Below the pieces are notes generated by a model. The model did not search any database. It saw nothing but the letters and a program-made list of their open reading frames with translations, and had not been told where the DNA came from. Position numbers and translations under genes: made by a program. Source: Blepharisma japonicum (taxonomy: Eukaryota > Ciliophora > Heterotrichea > Heterotrichida > Blepharismidae). Taken from it: a DNA stretch of 64,000 nucleotides. The stretch covers positions 310,001 to 374,000 of the forward strand of contig CATKHK010000001.1 of assembly GCA_949751835.1 (NCBI GenBank), given 5' to 3'. Below are positions 20,698-32,694 of the stretch, piece by piece (position 1 is the first letter of the stretch; each line of letters begins with the position of its first letter).

Positions 20698-23037
20698 ATG
20701 TCAAAAATAAGCAAAGCCAGAGACCGCCAAGAAATATATAGCTCTGCAAGCTTGAAGGCAGAAATTATCTACCAGCCTTTGAAGTTGCAGAAAAAAATGA
20801 TCAAAAATTTTGATGAAAAGCAATCCAAGAGGCTTGAGTGTGTGAATGGATTAACGTGAATTGATCCAGACACGAATTTTCGTGAAAGTTTTTGTAAAGA
20901 TCTAATTTACAATACACAAATTGAATTTCTCATTGTTGTTGCAATGTATAATGAATCGAAAGAAAATCTTACCCATACGCTAAACGGTATTTCAGAAAAC
21001 CTTGAAGAGTTCAAGTGTGCTGGAATTCCTCCCGAAAAAGTTTGTACAATAATCATCGTTGATGGGATGGAGCCATTTCTAAAAACTTTCTGTAAAGCTG
21101 AAGAAAAGTTCTACTTTGAACAGTTTTTTGATGAAAAGAAAATTAAAGACTTCTTCAAAGTCGAAAGCCTGCTGGAGTGCAAAATTCCTGAAGAAACCGA
21201 GGATGATGAGTTTGCACACTGCTTTATGAAAACTCATTATACTGATAAGTGCAAATATGGGCTGCAAACAATTTTTTGTGTGAAGCAAAAAAACAAGAGA
21301 AAGCTAAACACACACTTATGGTTCTTTGGAGGATTTTGTGAGATGTTTCAGCCAAAGTATGTCATGCTTCTCGATGTTGGCACAAAACCTTTGCCTAAAT
21401 CATTATTTTACCTATATGAAGCGATGGAAGAAGATAGCAAAATTGCAGGATGCTGTGGAGAAATCACTCCGATGGAGCCTAATGTTTGAAGTTTGCTTCA
21501 AATGGCTCAAATGGTTGAGTATAAAATAAGTCATATTTTTGATAAGGCACTAGAAAGTGTAATAGGATATATCACTGTCTTGCCAGGAGCTTTCAGCGCT
21601 TATCGATGAAAAGCTTTACAAGGTGATCCTTTGTGGGAATTTTACTTTAAATCTTTTTGCCATCCTGAAAAGATGGATGCTTTCCATTCAAACATTTATC
21701 TTGCCGAAGACAGAGTTCTTTGTCTTGCACTTGTAAGCAAGAAAGACAATGATTATTTACTTAGATATGTAAAAAAATCGGTTGCAGAAACTGATGTTCC
21801 TGATAAACTTTCAGTCTTAATGGCTCAGAGACGTAGATGGATAAATGGATCATGGTTTGCATTGATTGATACTCTTAGGCGAGCAAGTTCTCTCTATCAT
21901 TCCAATCACAGTCGGTTCAGGAAATGCTTGTTTTTTATCCAAATGGTTTATTATGCAGTAAATGTGGTTTGCAGCTGATTCAGTGTAGGTGCTTTCTTTT
22001 TAGCGTTCAATATATCGATGAGAAACTATTTTGATGGCAATTCAGCTCCTCAATGGATAGGGAACATGTTCGTCTCAGTCTATGTAACAGCAATCATTCT
22101 GATTATTTTTCTATCACTTGGTGTTAAGCCTCGAAAAGCAGAAGATGTATATAAAGTGATCTCCTACTGCTACGGGTTGTTTATGATCTTTACTATTGCA
22201 ATGATGATTATTTTTCTATATCACTCCACTCAGAATTTCAATTGATTTCTTCCATTCATAGTATCTTCCATTCTTATCTTTGGACTCACTATGGCGCTTA
22301 ATTGTGCTGCTCTGACTGTTGCCAAAGGAGTGGTTCATTTTATATTACTGAGCCCAACATACATAAATGTCTTTTTAATTTATGCTATTTGTAACTTCCA
22401 TGACTGCACTTGGGGAAATAGACCAGACCAAATGACTTTAGAAGAGAAAAATAAGCTTGAAGAGTTCGAAGCTTTTCGCACTCGATGGGCATCTGTCTGG
22501 GCTTTATGTAATTTAGCATTTGTATATTATTTGAATATTGCTGATAAAGAATCATCCGAAAACCGCGATATGAAATGGTTTATTTATTCGATTGGCTTCA
22601 TAGGATTTGGAATCTTGGTGTTCAGATTCATTGGAGCGATGCTTTATTTAATACAAGAGCATTTTTGTACTCGAATAATGAAGCCAAAGAGTGAGAATGA
22701 TTGACATATTGCCGAAGAAAAAGAAGAAATTGTATTGAATCATAAAGAAGCCTCTATTGTACCCTCTTTTAATTATGAGCAAAAGAGAGCCAGCATAATT
22801 TCAGAAGAAAATCATTCAGAGAGGCACATGAATAGCCTAGAAACGAAAGAAAATCAGGAAAGCCAGCCTATGCACAAATTCAAAACGATGAAGGTAGGCG
22901 AAAGGGACAATTCCCCTATTAACGGCGAGGAATATTGGAATGACATCACTACAGATAGAGATGAAAGTGGAATTCAAAGATTAAGAAGAAGAAAAACAAT
23001 TTTCGGTTTCCTCCTGAAACCTAAACCCGAGTTATAA
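20698..23037 (+). CDS. Chitin synthase (second copy)
   Basis: 779 residues, ATG 20698, stop TAA 23035-23037, TGA=Trp in several places (including the one before IDPDTNF and in GAFSAYRW). It carries the same ordered motifs as its neighbours: [39 protein letters not shown], then six or seven membrane helices and the conserved intracellular [14 protein letters not shown] block. The C-terminal ~110 residues are hydrophilic and end in [14 protein letters not shown], a short basic-hydrophobic motif also seen at the end of the third copy. It lacks the HTH tail of the first copy. Head-to-head with copy one, tail-to-tail with copy three (50 bp gap). Confidence 0.94.
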
Positions 23038-23087
23038 TGCAATGATAATTATTTTATTTTTTGTATTTAAACTGTGCAATTATTTGA

Positions 23088-25442
23088 TTAAGACTTCCGG
23101 TTTTGCAATAAATATCCTAAAAATGTTTTTTTCGTTGTTTTAGACCTCTGGATAAGATCTGATTCTTTGACTTCAGCATCGTCTTTGATGACATCAATGG
23201 TATCCGACAAATTATTGTTTTTCTTTTCATGGTTAGATATTAAATTATCTTTGCCATCGATATCTGATGATGGATATTTTTCTAAGTCTTGACTGATTTC
23301 TACACTCTTATTCAAAATATTCGTTTCAATTTCCATACTTGATTTTCTCTGATCTTCACCCCTTTTGCTAATTCGCTCGAGTCTATTAGTTTCCCTTCTA
23401 GAAAGTGCAGGTACTACACTTGGCAGAGACATCAGTCTTTTCTTGCAGCAAAATTCTTGAATCAAATAAATTGTTGCTCCCAGAAATCTTAGCAGCATGA
23501 TAATATATCCGATATATCCAACTGCGTAAATAAACCATCTCGAAGATGAGCCATCTGAAGAAGTTTTATCAATAATATTCAAGTAATATGCAAACGCTGC
23601 ATTGCATAAAACCCAAATGACAGCCCATTTTGTCCGAAATTCTTCAAATTCTTCAAGTTTTTTCGTTTCCGCAGCAGTCATTTGGTCTGGCCTGCTTCCC
23701 CAGGTGCAGTCGTGAATATTGCAAATTGCATAAATAAGCAGCATATTTACATACGTAGGAATCATTAACACGAAATGAACGATTCCTTTCAGAATTTTTA
23801 AAAGCGCACAGTTGAGCATAAAAATAACAATAAACATACCAACACCGCTGAGAAGTACTGGAAGAACCCAAGCAAAATCTTGGAGTTTAATGAAAATGTA
23901 AATTCCCACCATCGCCACAGTATAAACCATGAAAAAGCCATAACAATATGAAATAACTTTGAACGAATTCTCAGCTCTTCCAGGCTTTACCCCAAGAGAC
24001 ATAGTGAAAACTATGATTATAATAGTGACATAAGCCACAATAAGCCAATCTCCAAGCCAAATAAAGTTTGGATAATTATTAAAAAAATGTCTTACTGCAA
24101 TTGCAAAGGACAAAAAAAATGTCCCAACCATGAATCACGAGAAAATGACAATTCCTAAATAGTAAATCATTTGAAATGAAAAGAGCAGTTTTCTGCAGCA
24201 GCTGTGTTCTGACTCATAAATAGTGTTTGCTCTCCTAATAGAATCTATCAGTGCAAACCAAGAACCGTTGATTCATCTACGCCTTTGCACCATAAATGTA
24301 GAAAGTCCATCAGGAACATCTGTTTCCGCTACCGAATTTTTAACGTATCGCAGAAGATAGTTACAGCCCTTTTTGCTTACAAGTGCAAGACAAAGGACTC
24401 TGTCTTCAGCAAGATAAATATTTGAATGGAAAGGATCCATCTCTTCTGGGTGAAAAAGAGATTTAAAATAATGCTCCCAAAGAGGATCTCCTTGTAAAGC
24501 TTCCCATCTGTAAGCACTGAAAGCTCCAGGCAATACAGTAATATAGCCTATAACACTTTCAAAAGCTTTATCAAAGATGTGAATTAGTTTATATTCCACT
24601 AATTGAGCCATTTCCACTAAATTCCAGAAATCAGGCTCCATTACTGTAATTTCTCCACAGCACCCAGCAATCCTAGGATCAGTTTCCATTGCTTCATATA
24701 AATAAAACAGCGATTTTCTCAGAGGCTTTGTTCCTACATCAAGCAGAACCACATACTTCGGTTGAAACATCTCGCAAAACCCTCCAAAGAACCACAAATG
24801 AGTATTTAATTTTCTTTTATTTTCTTGCTTTACACAAAAAATCAATTGCAATTTATGCGGACTATCCCCAAATGGTTCATTTTTCATGAAGCAGTGAGCA
24901 AATTCATCATCTTCAGTTTGGTTTGGTATTTTGCAGTCTAATAAATTTTCAATCTTAAAAAATTCCTTGATTTCATCTTCATTGAAAAACTGCTGGAAAA
25001 AGCTCTTTTGTAAACGATAAGTTTCTAAAAAGGCTTTCATTCCATCTACTATAACAACAACACAAATTTTTTCTGGAGGAATTCCGACTTGCCGAAAATA
25101 CTCTAAGTTTTCAGAAATCCCATTCATCGTGTCTTTGAAGCTTTTAACGCTTTCATTGTACATTGATACAACAATCAAAACTTCTACTTTAGTTTTTTCA
25201 CAAAAGATTAGGTCTTTAAAAACACTATCATGAAAATTCGTATCTGGAGAAACTCATTTCAGTCCAGTTACCTCTTCGATAGCTTTAAAATTTTTATTAT
25301 TTGTAGGAATCATTTTTTTGAGTAAAACCATGGGCTGATATATAAGCTCTGGCAAATCGTTAGATAATCGACTAAAGTTTCTTTCTTTTGCCGAGGATCT
25401 ATTTCGGAAGCTTTCTTGAGTTGCTTGATTATATAGAGACAT
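23088..25442 (-). CDS. Chitin synthase (third copy)
   Basis: 784 residues, start 25442, stop TAA 23088-23090. Motifs [34 protein letters not shown] and [14 protein letters not shown] are intact, as are the C-terminal membrane helices and the HDCTWGSRPDQMT block. TGA codes Trp in QRRRW here too. The cytosolic tail (about 110 residues) is acidic to mixed and ends TTKKTFLGYLLQNRKS, resembling the end of copy two. The DNA of the three copies has diverged strongly while the protein core is conserved, so the duplications are old. Confidence 0.94.
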
Positions 25443-26284
25443 TTATTCTATAATTTATTTAAAATTATGCAACTTATAATTTGTGTGTGCTTATAGACTA
25501 TTTCTATAGGATGGAAATGAATTTAAAAAATTTTGGAAGTTAAATTTTAAAAATAAAGTTTGTTTTAGAATGTGCTGATTTAAATCCTCTTATAAGCTGA
25601 TTTAATTGAAACCTAATTATTTGCGCTTTTCTGGCTATTCTTGGCATCTTTAAAAGCAAAAAATCTGCTTTTTGGAAATCATTTGTGCAATAAACTGCTT
25701 GAGCATAGATTAATGAGTTAAAATATATGTTTTTCTATAATATGCTTTTCACTTTTCAGCTGTTTTTTAGTAATATAATGCGTCTGTAGATAATCCAGCT
25801 AATTCCGTTCATTTGTGAATTATAAAATTTTTAATATAAAAATTCAATCATTTTTTGACATGATAAAAAGCTTATTATTCGTAATTTATATCAGTTCTAA
25901 GCATATTATATACTTTAATAAATTTTATTAGATTTTTTATTATTTTCCCTATCTTCAATTATTGCGCTTTGTTTTATTCAATTATGAAAAACAGTTATCA
26001 TAAGTTATTTAAGTTTTGTGATATATATCTTTTAAACTTTAAGCAAAATTTATTGGTTCAAAAAGTAATAAGAAGCTAAGAAAAATTAATAATTAAGCTT
26101 TATTACTTAAACTATTTGTGCATCACAATGCCATATCTTTTATTATTCTGGAATGATTTTCATATATAGCATATTGATCATATCTTAATAATTGATTCAT
26201 GCTTATATAAGCTTTATTTTTGTAAGAATTATATCAGTTGTGAATTCCATCTTATTTCAAATATCGTTAATTTTTAAAACTCAA
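25443..26284. other. Long AT-rich intergenic region before the kinesin gene
   Basis: 842 bases, the longest gap in the window, lying between two divergently transcribed genes. No frame above ~25 codons with ATG, no tRNA-like or repeat structure seen. It presumably holds both promoters. Confidence 0.5.
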
Positions 26285-28429
26285 ATGGCAAAAGTTCCTA
26301 TCCAAGTCTACATCCGCTTTCGTCCCCTCTCTCCTCGAGAATTCGATCTCGGTGAAAGTATAGTTTGAAATTTAAACAAAAACACTGTAGCCATAGAATC
26401 CGATGAAATAAGTGTTTTAACTCAAGAGCGGCGTCTTTCTTCCAACTACAATCCTACCTTTCATTTTGATCACTGTTTTTCCTGGGAGGATAACAACTCA
26501 GTAGTTTATAATAAAGTAGCTCGAGAAGTTGTTTTATCCGCCTTAGACGGCTATAATGCAACAATTTTCGCATATGGCCAGACTGGATCTGGAAAAACAT
26601 TCACTATGCTTGGAGAACAAGAAGAAATTCAAGAGTCATTAGTACTGACTCAGAGAATTGCCAACATTTCTGATGATGATTGTTTGAGAATGAAAAACTC
26701 ACCAACTAAGCAGCCAAGCAAGCTTGAAACTACAAAAAGATTTGAACAGAAGAACAAAGGTATTATAGTAGCTGCCTTAGAAGATATTTTTTCTGCTACT
26801 CAAGACTGTTGTGATAGCAGATTTTTCTTTACTTGCTCTTATATGGAAATTTACAATGAACATGTATATGATTTATTAAAAAATCCAGAAGAATTTACCA
26901 ATGAAATTCTTAACGTTATTGAAGGTCCTGACAAAGAGTTTTTTGTGAGAGGCCTTGGAGAACAAGTTGTGAACTCTATTGACGAAGTTCTTGAAAAGTT
27001 AGCAAAAGGAGAAGAAAATCGGCATTATGCAGCCACAAACTTAAATCATCATTCTTCAAGATCGCATACAATTTTTAGACTTAATGTTAGAAGCTTGAAA
27101 ATGATCCCAAAGCAAAAAGTGCAAGACGAAGACGAGAGCTTTGAAAACCTCGCAATTGAAAGTGTCTTAAATTTTGTTGACCTTGCTGGCAGCGAAAGAG
27201 TCAATAGTGTGCAAGCTGTTGCTGAAACTGAAAGAGGAAGAGGTGGCCAATTTTCGGTGATTTCTACAAAATCAGATATCGATAAAGTGTTGGCTGAAGG
27301 AAAAAATATTAACACCAGCCTTTTCTATCTTTGTCAAGTTATTAACAAGCTTTCAGAGAAAAAGTTGGGAATCATCAAAAATGACTCTCACATTCCATTC
27401 CGAAATTCCAATTTAACAAAAATTTTGAGAAGCTCTTTAGGAGGGAATGCAAGAACTTGCATTATCTGCACAGCTACAGCAGCAAGGTCCCAGTTTGAGC
27501 AGACTCTAAGCACATTGAGGTTTGGAAACAGCGCGAGAAGTATAACAAATAAAGTGAGAGCAAACATTAGGACAGAAACAAATACACAATTGCTGCTGAC
27601 ATATGAACAAGATATAGCAAACTTAAAGCGAGAAGTAGAAATTGCATACCAAAAAGACAAGCTATTTAGCCATGAAATTTCGAATGTGAAGCAGCAACTG
27701 GAGCAAAAAGTCAGTCATCTTTGCAAGAAAGTCTATGCTAAATATAGACCAAATATAGAATGATACACAATTGAAAAAACCATTAAGTCATGGGCTCCTG
27801 GAATTGGAGAAGTTTTCTTATCAAAGCATTTGCATAAAGAAAATATTTTACATTGGGATAATTATGAATTTAGTGAGGAAGGGTATGAATGTGTTAAGAA
27901 CTTGAAAGAATCTTCTGCCTCTAAAAAGCAGCTCCTAAGAAAACTAGGAGACTTAAAAAATTCATCAAGCTGTTTGGGATTAGCAAATCTTTCACTCCAA
28001 AAAGAGCTAGAAAAGTACAAATCTCTTGTCGAAGGAGAACTGACTGATAAAAAATCATTGCAAACTGAATTAAGTGAAATGAAAAAGGAAATCGTAGAGC
28101 TACATGACTCAATTGATATGTATGAAATTGGGAAAGGTCTGGAAGAGCTCAGTGATGAGAAGTTAGCTGATTTCGAGCGCAATATCTTGCTCAGGATTGA
28201 TAACGTGAAGCAAGAAAGGGCACTGAGAGCATACACAGCATTGATAAAAAAGATCCAAACGAAAGTTTTAGGTCAAGTTGACGATGAGACTTTTAAACAA
28301 CTATTTGGGAGCACAGACCTTGACTGGGGAATTAAATCAATTGAAGCAGCAAATCCTTCAAGGAGTAATCTTGATACGTCGATAAGCACTGTAAATACAG
28401 AGTCCCCTCTTCCAGTATCACTTTCTTAA
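26285..28429 (+). CDS. Kinesin, N-terminal motor, CENP-E/kinesin-7-like
   Basis: 714 residues, ATG 26285, stop TAA 28427-28429; TGA=Trp in ESIVW and at 27761-27763. The motor fills residues ~6-425: VYIRFRPLS, P-loop FAYGQTGSGKTFTM (about 94-107), switch I HHSSRSHT (about 257), switch II FVDLAGSER (about 299) and the NTSLFYLCQVI and IPFRNSNLTKIL blocks. Odd features are a ~45-residue insertion straight after the P-loop helix and a Gly/Arg-rich insertion after LAGSE. A neck helix and coiled coil follow, ending in a Ser-rich tail. The class assignment rests on motor pattern and short stalk and is tentative; plus-end-directed microtubule motility is expected. Confidence 0.95.
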
Positions 28430-28674
28430 GTTATAATTTTTCAAATAAATTTTGAGCAATAAATAACAGTATATAAGAAAACTTTGAGGGAATTGCAATT
28501 AATTAATGGAATCTAACATATCGATTTGTATGCTCGATATTTCCAAAGTCAGCTTCAAAAGCTAATACTTAGATTAAATTATAACGGCAACAAAAGAATG
28601 GCGAAATAATTAGAATTTGACATTTTCCAGTATATACGAGTAATAAAACTTATCTGAATTGGCAATAATTATTT

Positions 28675-28908
28675 ATGGGAGCAAGCTGTGCCAAACAGTC
28701 TTCAATCAAGGTGCGTACTTGCATAATAGAGCGAAATCGGGTAACTAAAACTGCTGTATTGGGAGAATTAAGCACTGAAAATGGTTCATGCAAGCTTGAC
28801 ATATCATCAAGTGCTCTATATCAAAATCGAATTAAAAAGCTGAAAAAGATGGAAATAATCTCTGATCACTCAGATTGGAAAACCCAAGATCAGCTTCCTA
28901 AAAAATAA
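28675..28908 (+). CDS. Small 77-residue protein, possible N-terminal acylation
   Basis: ATG 28675 to TAA 28906-28908. It begins MGASCAKQ: Gly2 with a nearby Cys5 is the arrangement used for myristoylation plus palmitoylation, although Ala rather than Ser/Thr at position 6 weakens the myristoylation prediction. The rest is basic (RIKKLKKMEI) and hydrophilic without domains. It is likely membrane-tethered if acylated. No family recognised; short length leaves some doubt. Confidence 0.6.
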   Translation: MGASCAKQSSIKVRTCIIERNRVTKTAVLGELSTENGSCKLDISSSALYQNRIKKLKKMEIISDHSDWKTQDQLPKK

Positions 28909-29028
28909 CTTAAGTTATGTATTTTTATTTATTTTTGCTAAGTATATATATAGTGATTGCTTAAATTAATAGCTATATATTTCTCTTATTGATGAAAGTA
29001 AATAGCTTTATCCTTATAAAAAATATAA

Positions 29029-30813
29029 ATGGAAAATCATGAGCAGGAAATTCAATATTGAAAAGATCGCTATTTTAGTATTTTAAATCAAAACCAAGAA
29101 CTCAGAGACCAAAACAAAGAACTATCTGAAAATTTGGCTAAAGCTAATCAACTGATTAATGATTATCGATTCAAAATAGATGAATACGAACAAGAATTAT
29201 CAATAAGAGAAAATGTCCAATCTCCGTCTACCATGACTCCTTCAGACGGCATAGAAGATCTCGCAAAAACACTTTGCGCTTCAAATAACTCAATCCAAGC
29301 CTCCATAAACCGAGCCTTGACTTTCAGGCGTCAAGTTGCAAAAGAATATGATCCTGGCAGTCGATCAAAATCACTACCTTCCGAGTTTCAAGATGAAATC
29401 CACTCTCCTGCTGGGCCAGCCAAGATGTATGAAGAGTTTTATATTTTGGGTGTTAAGCCAGACAAAGCCAGCTACGTCGGAAATCTTGATCCTGAAATTC
29501 TTTTCCAATTCCCCCAGCGAAACATTTTGCCTTCAAGTCCCCAAACCAGAGTGATTGGCAACTTTTGCTTTCCGAATGGAAGTAAAGCAAAGTTCATCAA
29601 GTTTAACGAATCTGTAAGCAGGATAAATGAAGTCATTTATACGCAGTACGACAGAAATAACCATTTGAGCTTTGTGTTTACCTTGAAATCAGAAGGGAAT
29701 GATAAGAAGTTCGATTTTAATGAGATGGCGAACAGGGATAAAGAGGTTTTGTATTGCTGCTGTGTAGTTGTTGATGATTTGGTATCTGATGACGAAGTGG
29801 AAGATGAGCAAATTTTAGCTCCAAAATGCTATTGCATTGTTTCCTATTGTCCGTGTTTTGAGCTTCACTTCGGAGTGTTGTATAGCTTGCTGTCAATTAA
29901 AAAGATACAGAGACAGAGCGATATTTCTCTAGCTGAATTAACACATATAAGCAGCCAGTCAATAGAGGAAATTCTACAAAATGAACAAATTATGAATGAT
30001 GAGCAGCTTGGGCTACTTGAAGAGTACTACTCTGCGTATACTTTCAACCCAGGAGAGCAGATTTTCATCAATTTACAGTCAGTTGATGGAATTGAGTATG
30101 ATATCCCTCAAGATTTATCTAGACTTGATGCTCTATGATTTTGCCCCTTACTATTTTCATTACTGGAGTTCAATGATTTTTTCTTCCTTTTATGTGCAAT
30201 TATGCTGGAAAAGTCTGTTATTTTTGTTAGCTCAAACTATGATATTGCAAGTAGCTGTGTCTTAGGGTTTCATGCATTGCTTAGACCATTTTCTTGGCCA
30301 CACTTGATTACACCAATTTTGCCAGATTCATTAAGAGATGTATTGGAAGCTCCAGTACCATTTCTTATAGGACTTCCATCACCACCTCCAGCAACTCATA
30401 GGAAATATTCTCACATTATTTGGGTTATGCTCGACGAACCCAAAATATCTAAAAGAGTGCTAAAATCCAACTCTGTCGCAAAATCAGTCAAAGAGCCTTA
30501 TGCAAATGACATTAAAAAGTACCTTTTTGTTATTTATAAAACCTTCCAAGGGCATCCTTGCTTTTCTCCTTCAGCAGAACAGCAAGAATGTGCATTGAGA
30601 ATAATCCAAGAAATTAAAAGATTTTGGAGAAATATTATTGACATGCTGCCGCCTAAACCACCAAGAATTGCTGAAGGCACATTTTTAGATATCGAAGATA
30701 TAGGAAATATCATGCTGAAAAAGGCTAACAAGCCTGACTTGGAATTTTTAGAAAATTTGATTATGTCCCAGTTATTTATCAATACTGTTGAAGAGTGCTA
30801 TGGGTTAAGGTAA
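29029..30813 (+). CDS. DENN-domain protein (likely Rab GEF)
   Basis: 594 residues, ATG 29029, stop TAA 30811-30813, TGA=Trp at about 30136 and in the N-terminal helix. Residues 1-60 are a coiled coil. From ~110 the tripartite DENN module follows: uDENN (FYILGVKPDKA, ILFQFPQ), central DENN (FCPLLFSLLEF, then LCAIMLEKSVIFVSS, LRPFSWPHLITPILP, PFLIGLPS), and a dDENN-like C-terminal part. DENN proteins exchange GDP for GTP on Rabs in membrane traffic; the Rab at 30900-31529 next door is a neighbour, not evidence of partnership. Family is firm, subfamily unassigned. Confidence 0.92.
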
Positions 30814-30899
30814 TTGTGAAATGCACACAGCTGGATAACCTATCTTAAATACTTACACTAATTTAAAAAATAGATTTAATTAGTTAGTTTACTATGTTA

Positions 30900-31529
30900 T
30901 TATTTATTTCCACAACACTTTTTCTTCTTAGTCTTTACAGAAGTTGGTTTAAGCCCAATTGTGTTTGGAACTGGCTTGGGATCATCATCCTGCTTTTCAA
31001 GCCATTTTTCATACAAAATTGTGCAAAACTTTGTGAATACTTCATGGACATTTTGTCCACTTTTTGCTGAGGTTTCTAAGAAACCACTCAATCCATGCTT
31101 TTGAGCGAACTCTTTGCCATCCTCAGCGCTTACTTCTCTAGGCTGCTCTCCATTTTCAACTAAATCCACTTGATTGGCTACTAGAAAGATATCAGCATCC
31201 TGAGAAGAATTTTGCCTGATCTCATTGAGCCAATATTCGCAACTTTCAAAAGTATGCCTCGCAGTAGTATCGTACACCAATAAAACTCCATCAGCTCTCC
31301 TATAAAAGCTTCTCGTTACACTTCTGAAGCTTTCCTGGCCAGCAGTGTCCCAGATTTGTATTTTAATCGGCTGCCCTTTGATTTCAATTGACTTCGTTCC
31401 AAATTCTACTCCAATTGTAACAGTGTGTGTTTCCTTGAACATGTTTTCACTGAACCTCAGTAGTAAGCAGGATTTCCCTACTCCAGTGTCTCCTACAATA
31501 ATGACCCTAAAAAGCAGTTCTTGATCCAT
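30900..31529 (-). CDS. Rab-family small GTPase
   Basis: 209 residues, start 31529, stop TAA 30900-30902. G1 is GDTGVGKSCLL, the effector region is THTVTIGVEFGTKSI, G3 is WDTAGQESFRSVTRSFYR, and G5 is ETSAK. G4 is VANQVDL, with Gln where Rabs have the NKxD Lys, which may lower guanine affinity. The C-terminus KKKKCCGNK has the double Cys for geranylgeranylation, though followed by three residues. The RSVTRSFYR stretch recalls the Rab2/4/14 group. It acts on membranes of the endocytic or secretory system. Start codon 29 bp from that of the FAM221 gene on the other strand. Confidence 0.96.
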   Translation of the reverse strand: MDQELLFRVIIVGDTGVGKSCLLLRFSENMFKETHTVTIGVEFGTKSIEIKGQPIKIQIWDTAGQESFRSVTRSFYRRADGVLLVYDTTARHTFESCEYWLNEIRQNSSQDADIFLVANQVDLVENGEQPREVSAEDGKEFAQKHGLSGFLETSAKSGQNVHEVFTKFCTILYEKWLEKQDDDPKPVPNTIGLKPTSVKTKKKKCCGNK

Positions 31530-31558
31530 AGTTTAAATTTTCTTAATAATCTTGCTTA

Positions 31559-32335
31559 ATGGAAAGAATTCATCTTGACAACTCGGCCGCAAGTGCAGTC
31601 CAAGCATATATCGAATATGAAAATATTGTTGGTGGCGCGGATGGTGGAAAACTTCTGTCCCCAGAAGAATATGAAGAGTTCAAAAAACAAGTTGCTGTAC
31701 AAAGGGCAAATCGATTATTTGTATACTGAAGCAACTCTTCTGGGCTTGAGTGCAAAACGATAGGTCCTCATTCTAAATGCTTCTGCAATCATAGATATAA
31801 AGATCATTTCACAGATGATGTAAGCACAAAAAAGGTACCTTGCAGAGTGCCAAAGTGTAAATGCAAGCAATTTGACTATGTTCCTGTATATGGTTCGAAT
31901 GATCTAAAATGCTTGTGCAAGCATTCATATACGAACCATAATCCAGCAAATAGAAGGTGTGAAAAGCCAGGCTGTAAATGTAGCCAATTCTCAAGTACAC
32001 ATAGCTGTACATGTAGCAGGCATTATAATGATCATCAAACAAAGTTTTATAGCAAGCAAGAGCGGCAAGCGATGGGAAAGCCGACGGATAACCTGGGTGG
32101 GGGAGGAGAACTTTATGCAGCTATGGGAGGATTGACTGACTTTTCAGATCTAGTCGATGGGATTGAAAGACAAGAGGCAGAACCTGTAGAGTATGCAGGA
32201 AAAAGATATGAACTAACTGGGGCAAGCAGAAGAGCTGTAGAGGCACCAAAGCCACAGAAAGGTGAAAGACAGGTTAGGAGAGAAGGGTTTACGCCTTTGG
32301 AGCTCTATAATATGCCGCATAGTCTTGGAAAATAA
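31559..32335 (+). CDS. FAM221-family cysteine-rich protein
   Basis: 258 residues, ATG 31559, stop TAA 32333-32335, one TGA=Trp (FVYWSNS). Residues ~60-160 form a Cys/His array with spaced CFCNHRYKDH, CRVPKCKCKQFDYVP, CLCKHSYTNH and CTCSRHYNDH, the repeat pattern of the FAM221A/B family found in ciliated eukaryotes; it probably binds zinc. The C-terminal third (LGGGGELYAAMGGLTDFSDL, then basic and Pro-containing) is variable. The function of the family is not established. Confidence 0.85.
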
Positions 32336-32694
32336 TATAGAAAATAGATATTATATAAAAGAAGAGGACATTTGAGATTATTATGAACTACGAACAAATA
32401 ATGATCGTTTAAGATGCTGATCAGCACAATTTTAAAGGATAATTATATTTGCTTGCTTGAAACTTGCAGATATTGAACCAAAATAGCATTTTACAAGATA
32501 CTTACTAGTAAATAAATTAAAAAAATGATTTTTATTCCTAAAAAATATTAGCTATTTATCAGATTACTATTTAACAATTAGTTATCATTTTAAACTTATC
32601 AAATCTCAAAGTCTTCGCCATATTCAGGGCCCAAAGGTAATCCTTTCACTTCTTTCTATGTCAGGATAGAGAATCCATATTTTCCGTAATAAAA
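32336..32694. other. AT-rich intergenic region
   Basis: 359 bases between two plus-strand genes. A minus-strand 35-codon ATG frame (32571-32678) is present but unconvincing. The last ~100 bases are less AT-rich and are probably 5' regulatory sequence of the ankyrin-SAM gene. Confidence 0.45.

Noticed and set aside
32571-32678. 35-codon minus-strand ATG frame with two TGA=Trp
   Set aside because: Too short, no conserved pattern, and it lies in the presumed promoter of the ankyrin-SAM gene.
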